Source: Monocercomonoides exilis (taxonomy: Eukaryota > Preaxostyla > Oxymonadida > Polymastigidae). Taken from it: 64,000 bases of DNA. The notes under the pieces were generated by a model, which did no database searches, had not been told where the DNA came from, and saw only the letters and a program-made list of their open reading frames with translations. How positions within the stretch are numbered: the stretch's first letter is position 1; each line of letters opens with the position of its first letter. A program made the translations under genes and the position numbers. This document shows positions 55,551 to 64,000 of this stretch, one piece after another. The stretch is from NCBI GenBank assembly GCA_001643675.2, contig LSRY02000013.1, positions 312,501 to 376,500 of the forward strand, written 5' to 3'.

Positions 55551-56006
55551 AATGGAAGATTTCGAAAATTAATAATATTTTTTATTTTCTATTTTATTTT
55601 ATTTCTTTTAGTTTCTTTTGTATCTCGAGTGTTTTCAAAGATGATTATCTGTTTGTTTGCTTGTTTGCTTGTTTTTCGAAAGTTTTTTCTTTTGTTTGAT
55701 GTTTTTGTTCAATTTTTGGTTCGTTTTTTATCAGTTGTCCATTTTGCTAAATGAACAGCTCGCATGGCTGAAATAGAGAGGGTTTATTTGTGTCTTTTGT
55801 TTTGAAATTCTTTTTGGAGCGTGATGGATGTGCATCATTCATCTGTTTGCCAAGGAGGTTTGAGGAAATGCAGGTTGCCTTTTCTTGAAATCCATTTTAA
55901 TGACATCTTTTAATATATTTACAACATTTAATAAGGAAATAGAAAGAAAAGAAATTCTGATGATCAATCCATTATAAAATTTTTTCAAAAATTAATTAAG
56001 TTAAAG
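55551..56006. other. Spacer upstream of the PP2A B'' gene
   Basis: About 450 bp of T-rich and then A+T-rich sequence, with short TTTGCTTG repeats near 55650. No gene. It contains the 3' end of the GTPase transcript and the promoter of the next gene. Confidence 0.45.
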
Positions 56007-59000
56007 ATGTTTTTAAAGCCGATACCTGTGCACAAAGTTCGAATAAAGCCAAAGATTGTTTGAATTATTATTTGAAATTTTACGCAATGAAAGGATTATT
56101 TTTGTGAATATTTTTATTTTCAGGATGAGTTGTTTTGTACTTTCATAAGTCTTCCAGAAACACAGACTTTTATGAAAATTTTACTATCAAGTGCAAGAGA
56201 AGGAACATTGGATGAATTTATATCTACAACATTACAACAACCTTCTAATACAACTCAACCTCCTCTTTCGCCTGGCTTTCCTCGACAATCTCGATTAGGG
56301 AGAGACGCTGATCGTTCGTCAATAAGCTCACAATCTTTTTCGAACATTGATTCGCCTACAATGGGATCAAGTAGGCATACCTCTTTTTCGTCTGTGGAGG
56401 TCTGTATTTGTGATTTTTTGTAATTTCAAATTATTTTATATAATTGTTCAGGGGCGTACAACATCACCAATAAGCTCAAAAGTTAAACGCAGTTCTCTTC
56501 TTAGATATTCTTTGAATGAATCAGGTAATCTTAATGAAAAACAAATTGCAACGTCAAACAAGCAATCAGCATCTACGATTTCTTCTGGAGGTTCTGCATC
56601 ACCGCAATTTAAAGATTCATCACCAATATTGGAAACAGATAGGATTTCAATTAAACAGAGTCCATCTAACAGCAATGACGATCAATCGACGACAACAAAA
56701 AGTGGAAGAATGTCACCTTCATCTTTTTTAAAAGGAGAAAGTTATTCGGAGCGATGCAAAACAGACAAATCACCTGTTTCCACTTCATCTCCACCACTCA
56801 CTTCAAAATCTCCTGTATCTTCTGCATCGGCATCAGCATCGACTCCTTCTTCATCTTCGACTTCATCAAAAGTGATTGGAAAGAACAGTGCATCCAGCCC
56901 TAACCCTTCTCCTAATTCTTCTGTCGCAGCACAACTGTCACACACTTCATCATCAGTAGACAGACAGTCAATCAGCATTGTTCCTCCAAATCTTTTCACA
57001 TTCACACCAGATGTGCTGGCCTCTCCACCAGATGAACAGATTGTTTGTTGCTTTCTCTTAGGCTTTTGATTAAAATCATCAAATTTTTTCTTTTTTTTCT
57101 TATTATTTAAATAAATCTTAAAAATAAAAACTCGTTTCTGTTTTATTTGTATCGATTCATCTGCTATTTCTGAAACAGGACATTATTCACAGTGTGTTTT
57201 CTCAGCACCCCGAAGGCCTGACGCTGCCTCTCTTCCGCGAAGAGCTGATCAAGCAGGCCTTTGAACTGCCGGTGTGGTTTGCGCGCCCTCTTTTCCGGCG
57301 GATGAAGAAAGGAATCCGAATGAACGCAGACAACAAACTGCGAGTGGCGCGATTCGTCAGAGACGAGAAGACGGCAGCTGTGTGGGAAGGATGTGTGTAA
57401 ATTAAGTCATATATTTTTGTGTTTATCTTAATAACTGAAACATTATTATTGTCATTTTGTTCATCATATTCATCATTTTCTCCATAATCTTCTTCTTCTT
57501 CTTCTTCTTCTTCTTCTTCTTCTCAGCCCCGTCTCTCCCTCCATTTTCTTCCAAATCACCTCACAAACTGCCTGTTCTGACAGACGAAGAAGAGATGGAA
57601 GAGGAGCTGGCGCGGCTGATGGAAGGGAAAAGCGACGGCGGCGCAGCAGCGAGCAGCGGCACGAGCACACTTACTGCGCTGGACGAAGGGCTGCTGTCTG
57701 AGAAGAGTGTGCTTGCCTTCTACAACGACTACCTGAGAGGCCTCAGCCGCACCGAAAGGGCATTCAACGTGGTGAGGAAGCAGCACAACCAGTTCATCAC
57801 GCCGACTGACTGGAAGCCGTTTTTGGAAGGTCGGATTGTTTAATCAGATTATTTGAATTCATTTTATAAAACTGTTCTTATATGTGTTTAATGATAATTG
57901 CATCAAATTGTTTTCTATTAATCATCTTCTTCTTACTCTTCAACTTCCACATTTTCCCATTCAGATCTTTTGGATGTGCATCCTGGCCTTGACTTCCTGC
58001 GGCGCACACCCGAGTTTCAGCAACGGTATCTGGAGACAGTGACAGTCAGAATGTTCTACACCGTCAACCGCGCTGAAGACGAGCGGATGACTTTGGCAGA
58101 GCTGAACCGGTCTGATTTGGTGGAGGTGTGCCACGTGTGCGACGAGGAGCCAAACATCAACCACATCCTGCGCTTCTTCTCTTATGAGCACTTTTATGTG
58201 ATCTACTGCAAGTTCTGGGAGCTCGACCAGGACCACGACCAGCTGATCAGCGACACCGACCTCTTCCGCTACGGCAACTATTCGCTCACCCACACCACCA
58301 TCGACCGCATCATCAACCAGCAGGCTCCTCGTAGGCTGAAGAGCCCTGTGCCGGGAAAGATGTGCTTTGAGGACTTCATCTGGTTTCTTTTGAGCGAAGA
58401 AGACAAAACGACAGATACGGCAGTTGCGTACTGGTTTCGTGTGGTGGACTTGGATGGCGATGGAGTTTTGTCTGCGTGGGAGATGGAGCAGTGCTATGCA
58501 GAGCAGCTGGAAAGAGTGGAGGCGATGGGCATGGAGCAGGTGAACTTTGAGGATGTCCTGGTGCAGCTGGTGGATATGATACACCCGAAGGGGAGACATG
58601 TGCCGAGGATAGACGAGGCGCCTGCAGCGAGAGAGGCGAGGCTGGCAAGGAAAATGGGGGGAGAGGGAGAGCTATCTAAACAGGGAGGTATGTATCAGTT
58701 GTGATTGTAATAGAGATTTAATAACACATTTTTTTCCATTTCTTTTATTATATTTTAATGGATTTTCTTTGATATTTCTGACTGTTCATATTTGCTTTCA
58801 TTCAGCATCTTCATTCGATCCTTCATCCGTCTTTATCACTTTGGCTGACATGTTGTCATCGAAACTGAGCTGTTTCGTGTTCAATGTGCTGACCAACCAC
58901 AACAAATACATCACTTTCGAGACGAAAGAGCCATTTGGAGTGAAAGATCAGACAAATCAGATGAGGTCTGATAAACATTCTATTAACGTTGCTAATATAT

Positions 59001-59235
59001 TCCTTTTTATCTTTTCTTTTTTCCTTCTTCCTTTTCTTCTTCTCCAATTTATTTTTATTTTCATTTATAATGTTCTCTTTTTATTATTTTTCGCCTTCCT
59101 TCCTTCCTTCTTTCTTTCTTTCAAAGTGATTGGGAGCGATTTGCACTGGCTGAGTATGAGCGTCTGTCTGTAGATGACGAAGACACCGACGAGATGGGGG
59201 GCTCTGAGCTGACTGACGACTTGGATGGGCATTGA
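56007..59235 (+). CDS. PPP2R3: PP2A regulatory subunit B'' (PR72/TON2-like, EF-hand)
   Basis: Eight exons: 56007-56057, 56124-56399, 56452-57042, 57179-57392, 57527-57829, 57965-58687, 58806-58965 and 59127-59235 (808 residues, all phases consistent). It opens MFLKPIPVHKVRIKPKIDEL and FCTFISLPETQ, followed by a Ser-rich linker of about 200 residues. The conserved B'' core runs from about 307: ELPVWFARPLFRRM, DLLDVHPGLDFLRRTPEFQ, RFFSYEHFYVIYCKFWELDQ, GKMCFEDFIWFLLSEEDK and YWFRVVDLDGDGVLSAWEME. Two EF-hands fall near 566 and 640; the second has a canonical DLDGDG loop. The last exon gives DWERFALAEYERLS. B'' subunits direct the phosphatase to targets, with Ca2+ tuning. The first short exon is inferred from reading frame and the KIDELF motif. 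Confidence 0.92.
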
Positions 59236-59693
59236 CTCAGCTGATCTTACAAGTAAATTGATAGTCATCTTCTATTTTCATTGTTATTGTCTTTTGTCAT
59301 TGTTATTGTTATTGTTATTGTTCTTTGCGTTTCTGTGTGGCTGCTGCAGTTGGGCTGCTGGTGTTCTGTCTGTGGCCTTTTTGTTTGTGAAGGCCAATGA
59401 GAAGACCAGAAGACCTGTTCTTTGCGTCTGCTGCAATACATCTTGTTTGCTTTAGGATAGTCAAAAAGAGGCAGAAGAAGAGTTTTATTTTGTTTTTGAT
59501 TTTGTTTTTTGTTTTTTTAATTTTCTATTTTTCAATTGAAAAATGTGAAATGAATGAGAAATCAAAACTTAAAAATTAATAGATTCAATTGAGAAATAGT
59601 AAATGCAACAGGGCTGTTTCTTTGAAATGCATTTAATTTCACAAGGACGTTTATCTTCTTTCAGATGTATTCTAAAAAACGTAAGTGAAAAGT
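59236..59693. other. Convergent spacer between the PP2A B'' and NPF-protein genes
   Basis: No gene seen. Contains TTATTG repeats near 59300 and long T runs. The 3' ends of two facing genes should lie here. Confidence 0.4.
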
Positions 59694-62627
59694 TCACTTT
59701 GAATTCAAGAAAGGATTGTTAGAAGGGTCAAACGTAAAGGCAGAGTTGAGGAAAGTCGAAGAAGAAGACAAAGCAAAAGGAGAAGCAGCATTTTGAGAGG
59801 AGTCAAAAGGATTAGCAGAACTTTGCAGGAAAGGCGAGGGTTCGAATGGAGGGGAAGATGAAAGAAATGGATTGGGAGAAGCAGTAGCAGTAGGAGAAGA
59901 AGAAGAAGAAGAAGAAGATGATGATGATGTGAACTGTGCAAATGGATTGGACGATGGATCAACAGCTGGCTGGGCAGATGAAGAAAAGGGAGATGCCATT
60001 GGAGAAGATGATGTGGAAGAAGATGAATGTTCTGAAGAGCGATTGTCTGAAAAGGCATTTTGCGTTGAGTTTATGTTTTGCCCAGAAAAAGATGGATTTT
60101 GAATACTCATCTGATTTGATCCAACAAGATGAGTGTTGGCTGATTCATTAATCTTTTCAGCTTCACTGTGTTCTGATTTATCTTCCTCTTCCTCTTCCTC
60201 TTCCTCCATTTCACTTTCATCATCCTCTTCTTCTTCGCCTTCCTCTTCCCCTTCTTCCTCTCCTTCTTCCTCTCCTTCTTCCTCTCCTTCTTCCTCTCCT
60301 TCTTCCTCTCCTTCTTCCTCTCCTTCTTCCTCTCCTTCTTCTCCTTCCTCTCCCTCTTCTTCAAATTCTTCTTCTCCTCCTTCTTCTCCTTCTTCTCCTT
60401 CTTCTCCACTATCTGATTCAATCTCTTCAATCTGCCTTTTCGCAAATCCTCCAAATTTCCCTCTCAAATCATCTCCACTTTCATCCCTTTCATCCCTTTC
60501 GTCGCTTTCGTCATCGCTGTCAATCACAACAACCTCATTCCCGTGCTCCCTTCTCTGATTATTACTGCTCCTTCTTTCTGCCTCTTCATTTCCTCCTTCG
60601 CTTTCATCTGAATTGTCCTCCTCGCTTTCTGAGTTCCATTCCATCGCATTCATAAATCCATCTTCTGATTCACTAAACTCCTCTGATTCTCCTTCTTCTT
60701 CGCCTTCTTCGCCTTCTTCTTCACTTTCATCAGTTTCCTTTTCATTTCTTCTTTTGCTTTCTTTTCCCTCATACATCTCATAGTTCTGCTTCATCTTCTC
60801 ATAAAATTCCCTTTCTTGTTCTTCTCTTCTTTCTCTCTCTATTTTCCTCCTCTCTGAATCAAGCTGGCTTTCTTTCTCTTTCTCTTTCTCTTTCTCCATT
60901 TCATTCAGCTTTATATGTCCTTCAAGAGAATGAACATAACGAAGATGTTCCGATTGTAAAAAAGAAGAAGAAGAAGATGATGATGATGATGATGGAGTAA
61001 AAGATGAAGTGGTAGAAAACTGTGTTGAAGAAGAGTTTGAAGAAACAACATGATTTTGTGTTGATGGTGTGTTGTCATTGAAGTTATTGCTGTAATCAGA
61101 GGCAAACGAGGCAAAAGGATTATTTTCGTGAGATGAATGAAAAGTGCCGGTAGAAGAAGGTGCAGCATTTAAGAATGGATTTGATGAAGTCTCGTTTCTA
61201 TCGTTCTTGTTGAATAATTCATTGCCTTCATTCGCACTTGATAGATTGCTTGCAAACGATGCTCCAGATATTCTGTTGAGAAACGGATTTTCTGTTGACG
61301 ATTGCAACGCTTCTGTACTTGTTCGGCTGTTGCTTTGGGTAATTTCTGTCAAAAATGGATTTTGTTTATTTGAAGAAAAAGTATCTTCATTTTGTCTGGA
61401 TGGAGAAGATGATGCGTCCTCTTCTTCTACTTCTCTTTCTCTTTCTCTTTCAGAAGGACTTGAATCAAACATACTTCTTTGAGCAAAGTTTTCTTCTTTC
61501 GCTTCTTTCATAGCGCCTTCATTGTCTGTTCCATCTCTGCTTTCAGAGCATCCAGCCCTTCTGATCCTTTTTTGCATGAGCCTTCTTCGTTTAAGATGAT
61601 GATTAGGATGGGTTCGACTGGTTTGTGAGTTGCTCGATTCATTCTCTTCAATCGCTGTCCTTCCTCTTTTCAGTGGCTGCGTTCTCAAAAGAAGAGCAGC
61701 ATCGTTTGAAAAAGTTGTTTGATAATCTTCTTCTTTTCCTTCTTCTGACTCAGAATTCGATTCAGATGAAGAAAATAAAAGGCTAACATCAATCGAATCA
61801 TCATCTTCATCCTCCATTTCATTATTTTCTTTTCCTATCAGATTTTCATATTCACTGTCTCTTTCTTGTTCTTTTCCTCTTTTGTGCTTTCTTTTCTTTT
61901 TATGTTCAATCACTTTTGTCAAAAGCTTAAGTTTTGTTCGTTGCACAGCAATTTTTACTTTTGCATCTTCCAATTCTTTTCGAAGCATATTTTCTCGTTC
62001 TTCGGTTTGATGTATCAATTCTTGTTTCTCTTTTTCCAAAGAAAGGTGTTTTGCCCTTTCCTCATCAACTTCTTTTCTTGTATCATCGAGTTTTTTCATA
62101 ATTTCTGAAATAGCTTGTTCTTCTTTAATCAAACGTAAAGGTTCAGAAGGAGTTGAAGAAGTGATGCAAGGACGTCGATCTGCAATTGCTGAAGCGTGAT
62201 CAGAAGCTAAAAGAATCTTTATGATTGATTTGTTTGGCACGTATCTACTTGCCCCTTTATCAACAATCTTATTCAAACAGCTTGTTAAATGCAGAGCACT
62301 TTTATCTAAAAGTTGAGTCTTTGAAGCTATTGGTAAATGCTTTGCTTTTTGGCAACTATCTGTACCATTCAGCTTTGATAGATCGCTAGACGATGTTTCA
62401 TCACGTTTTTCTTGAAGATAATTGATTTTAAGTTGGGTTTGTTTATTATCTTTTTCTATTTTCTTTGTAAATGTTAAAAATTTGGAATTTGAAAGATGAT
62501 TAAAAGAATTTTCCTGGGTGTAAACGGCATTGTGTTTATTATACGCAATCAAATGTGGACAAAATATTTTAGCCACATCTTCATTTATTAACAAATCTGA
62601 AAAATTTGTTATTAACTTTCCATCCAT
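59694..62627 (-). CDS. Acidic coiled-coil protein with eight NPF motifs
   Basis: An intronless 977-residue frame from an ATG at 62627. Residues about 165-265 form a coiled coil (SEIMKKLDDTRKEVDEERAK, QTEERENMLRKELEDAKVK) followed by a Lys/Arg patch. The middle is Glu/Ser rich, with an almost pure GEEE-type repeat near 800-840. Eight NPF tripeptides are spread over the Ser/Asn-rich parts and the C-terminus (QNPFLTEI, ENPFLNRI, SNPFLNAA, NNPFASF, SNPFAQF, PNPFLSS, ANPFDSS and the last four residues but one, NPFLNSK). NPF is the core ligand for EH domains in endocytic adaptors. I recognise no folded domain, ENTH or ANTH included. A scaffold recruiting EH-domain proteins is my inference. Confidence 0.6.
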   Translation of the reverse strand: MDGKLITNFSDLLINEDVAKIFCPHLIAYNKHNAVYTQENSFNHLSNSKFLTFTKKIEKDNKQTQLKINYLQEKRDETSSSDLSKLNGTDSCQKAKHLPIASKTQLLDKSALHLTSCLNKIVDKGASRYVPNKSIIKILLASDHASAIADRRPCITSSTPSEPLRLIKEEQAISEIMKKLDDTRKEVDEERAKHLSLEKEKQELIHQTEERENMLRKELEDAKVKIAVQRTKLKLLTKVIEHKKKRKHKRGKEQERDSEYENLIGKENNEMEDEDDDSIDVSLLFSSSESNSESEEGKEEDYQTTFSNDAALLLRTQPLKRGRTAIEENESSNSQTSRTHPNHHLKRRRLMQKRIRRAGCSESRDGTDNEGAMKEAKEENFAQRSMFDSSPSEREREREVEEEDASSSPSRQNEDTFSSNKQNPFLTEITQSNSRTSTEALQSSTENPFLNRISGASFASNLSSANEGNELFNKNDRNETSSNPFLNAAPSSTGTFHSSHENNPFASFASDYSNNFNDNTPSTQNHVVSSNSSSTQFSTTSSFTPSSSSSSSSSSFLQSEHLRYVHSLEGHIKLNEMEKEKEKEKESQLDSERRKIERERREEQEREFYEKMKQNYEMYEGKESKRRNEKETDESEEEGEEGEEEGESEEFSESEDGFMNAMEWNSESEEDNSDESEGGNEEAERRSSNNQRREHGNEVVVIDSDDESDERDERDESGDDLRGKFGGFAKRQIEEIESDSGEEGEEGEEGGEEEFEEEGEEGEEGEEEGEEEGEEEGEEEGEEEGEEEGEEEGEEEGEEEEDDESEMEEEEEEEEDKSEHSEAEKINESANTHLVGSNQMSIQNPSFSGQNINSTQNAFSDNRSSEHSSSSTSSSPMASPFSSSAQPAVDPSSNPFAQFTSSSSSSSSSSSPTATASPNPFLSSSPPFEPSPFLQSSANPFDSSQNAASPFALSSSSTFLNSAFTFDPSNNPFLNSK
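60251..60340 (+). repeat. 12-bp coding minisatellite (TCCTTCTTCCTC unit)
   Basis: About seven near-identical 12-bp units encode the Glu-Glu-Gly-Glu block of the NPF protein on minus. The length is probably polymorphic. Confidence 0.8.
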
Positions 62628-63143
62628 GAAGAAAAAATAAAAAATATCAACAGAAATTTATGATGGGTTTCATGAAATATTCAAGGAAAAAATATTTGAA
62701 TGTTTTTGATAAATTCTATTCCATATCAATGCAAATAAAATTTATGAATGTATCTTTGAAATGAAACAAATATTTTGGAATTGTTTTTTGCAGTATTTCA
62801 ATCTCGATAAGTTTAAAACATAACATTTCGCAAGAAATGAAAATGGAATTCCGATGAAAAAATATTTAAGATTTTCTAAAAAATGAGCTCTTTTTTAATA
62901 AATTGCAAAAGATAACATTAAGTCTGTTCATTTTGTGGCATGATGAAAAAGTTCACTGTTTTGAAATTTTTTTTCTACATTGAAGACCACTCTTTTTGAG
63001 GCATGTGGTCAAAGTGATGTGGAAATTAATACAACCGCTTTTATGCAATATTTCATTTCATTTTTTTGCAACACTTCTGTGTTGTATTGAGTTTGAAAAA
63101 TAAATTACAAATAAGATCACAACTAATTTTTTTGTAGGAGCCT
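62628..63143. promoter_or_regulatory. Divergent upstream region of the NPF-protein gene and WASHC3
   Basis: 515 bp of A+T-rich DNA between diverging start codons. The TTTTTGTAG just before GAGCCTATG at 63136 could be a splice acceptor, so the WASHC3 transcript may start further left with a non-coding or short coding exon. Confidence 0.4.
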
Positions 63144-64000
63144 ATGACTTTAACATTAAATGCCAATCAGCCAGATTTAACAAAAGTTGAATCTGCTCCA
63201 ATAGAAAAGGTATTTTTTTCTTTTCAATTGTTTGATGACTTTACTGAAAATTTTTAGGTGATCGTTCATTTCAACAATTTCATTATAAGCACTACACATC
63301 ATTTAAATAAATTCATTTCAACATGTGATCAAAAATTATCTGATGTGTCCACTAGAATTTATCGAATTGAGGCTACACTCGCAAATCTTGAAAAGAAACT
63401 TGCTTCAATTCCTGATTCAACGCTTTCAGCACCTCCTCCATCAGCTGCTCCTCCAACTACTTCTGCAGCTGTTCCACAAGCTCCACCTCTTCCTGATGGT
63501 TCAACTATTCCGCCTCCTCCAGCTCTGCCAACTGGTGCTCCAAATGTACCAATGGCTCCTCCACTTCCAGGAGCTCCAGTTGAAGCACCACCAGTAGAAG
63601 CTGCTCCTCCAGAAGGTTTTCTATTCTTCTAATTGATTATTATGTAATTGTTTTATTTGTTTAATAATAAAAATTTTATCAAAAAAAATTTTTTATTAGA
63701 TCCTTATCCACTGGTCTTCGCGCGCCCTTATAAGACATATTACACCATGCTAAAAGTTAAAATACCTGCACCAGCAGTACGGTACGTTAAAATAAACATT
63801 TTCATATCTTTTATTGAGAAATTTATTTGCACATTTTTGAAATTTTGAAATAATTGCAGAATGAAAGCATTAGGAGCGGGAGAAGATATGGATGAATTCG
63901 ACGAATTCATAAAGCAAGTTCAAAAGAAATTCCCAGGAGGATCTTTACCTCCTCACCCATTGGAAGACGATGATAATGGAGGAGATGATGATTCAGGTGA
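63144..64000 (+). CDS. WASHC3: WASH complex subunit 3 (CCDC53), 3' partial
   Basis: Four exons are visible: 63144-63209, 63258-63615, 63700-63781 and 63860 to the window edge, with introns of 48-84 nt and consistent phases. The N-terminus has QPDLTKVESAPIEK, FNNFIISTTHHLNKFISTCD and KLSDVSTRIYRIEATLANLE, the coiled-coil signature of CCDC53. It is followed by a Pro/Ala-rich linker and then DPYPLVFARPYKTYYTMLKV and KIPAPAVRMKALGAG, corresponding to the family's conserved segment preceding NKMISEGLDP. The subunit is part of the WASH complex, which activates Arp2/3 on endosomes. The Pro-rich stretch (PPLPDG, PPPPALP) could bind profilin or SH3 domains. The open frame continues off the right edge with an acidic stretch. 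Confidence 0.88.

Noticed and set aside
60133-60558. Ser-Pro repeat frame on plus
   Set aside because: Antisense of the Glu-rich repeat of the NPF protein.

Overview
Eukaryotic DNA, almost certainly from a protist. Conserved genes are broken by very short GT-AG introns (about 53-171 nt), intergenic DNA is extremely A+T rich, and proteins carry long Ser, Glu or Lys runs. TAA, TGA and probably TAG are stops. Giant surface proteins with a pectin-lyase-like ectodomain, one transmembrane helix and a kinase-like tail lacking catalytic motifs remind me of the large families in oxymonad flagellates (Preaxostyla). That assignment is inference from protein style, not a database match.

Layout. 1-3017: right-hand part of a DIRS-like tyrosine-recombinase retrotransposon, inserted into the 3' part of a minus-strand surface-protein gene (3013-5709). 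5710-9320: A+T-rich desert. 9325-15400: a more G+C-rich block of decayed genes, with an IQCH-like ATP-grasp relic on plus and a Ser-rich broken locus on minus. 15465-18039: two relics of the surface-protein family in opposite orientations. 18899-26400: decayed hAT transposase and several ~200-270 bp MITE-like inverted-repeat elements. 26406-41630: dense housekeeping block of NOM1-like (-), F-actin capping protein alpha (-), Pelota (+), VPS11 (-) and a FAF1-like UBX protein (-). 41921-42357: another long-TIR element. 42716-50443: intact 2,575-residue surface pseudokinase (+). 50444-54700: gene-poor, with a MITE and a Merlin/IS1595-like transposase relic. 54930-64000: degenerate small GTPase (+), PP2A B'' regulatory subunit (+), acidic eight-NPF protein (-), and the 5' part of WASH complex subunit 3 (+).

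I reconstructed 32 introns by hand from reading frame and family conservation. Twenty-seven of 32 donors have G at +5 (GTNNG) and 13 begin GTTTG. All seven spliced models stay in frame, and the five with both ends and family homologues make sense in length except where low-complexity inserts extend them. The surface-protein genes and the NPF protein are intronless, unlike their neighbours.

Functional themes: endosomal trafficking and actin (VPS11, WASHC3, CapZ alpha, NPF protein), ribosome rescue and biogenesis (Pelota, NOM1), Cdc48/p97 adaptor and PP2A signalling. These are independent genes with separate promoters, not operons; any functional link between neighbours is coincidental as far as the sequence shows.
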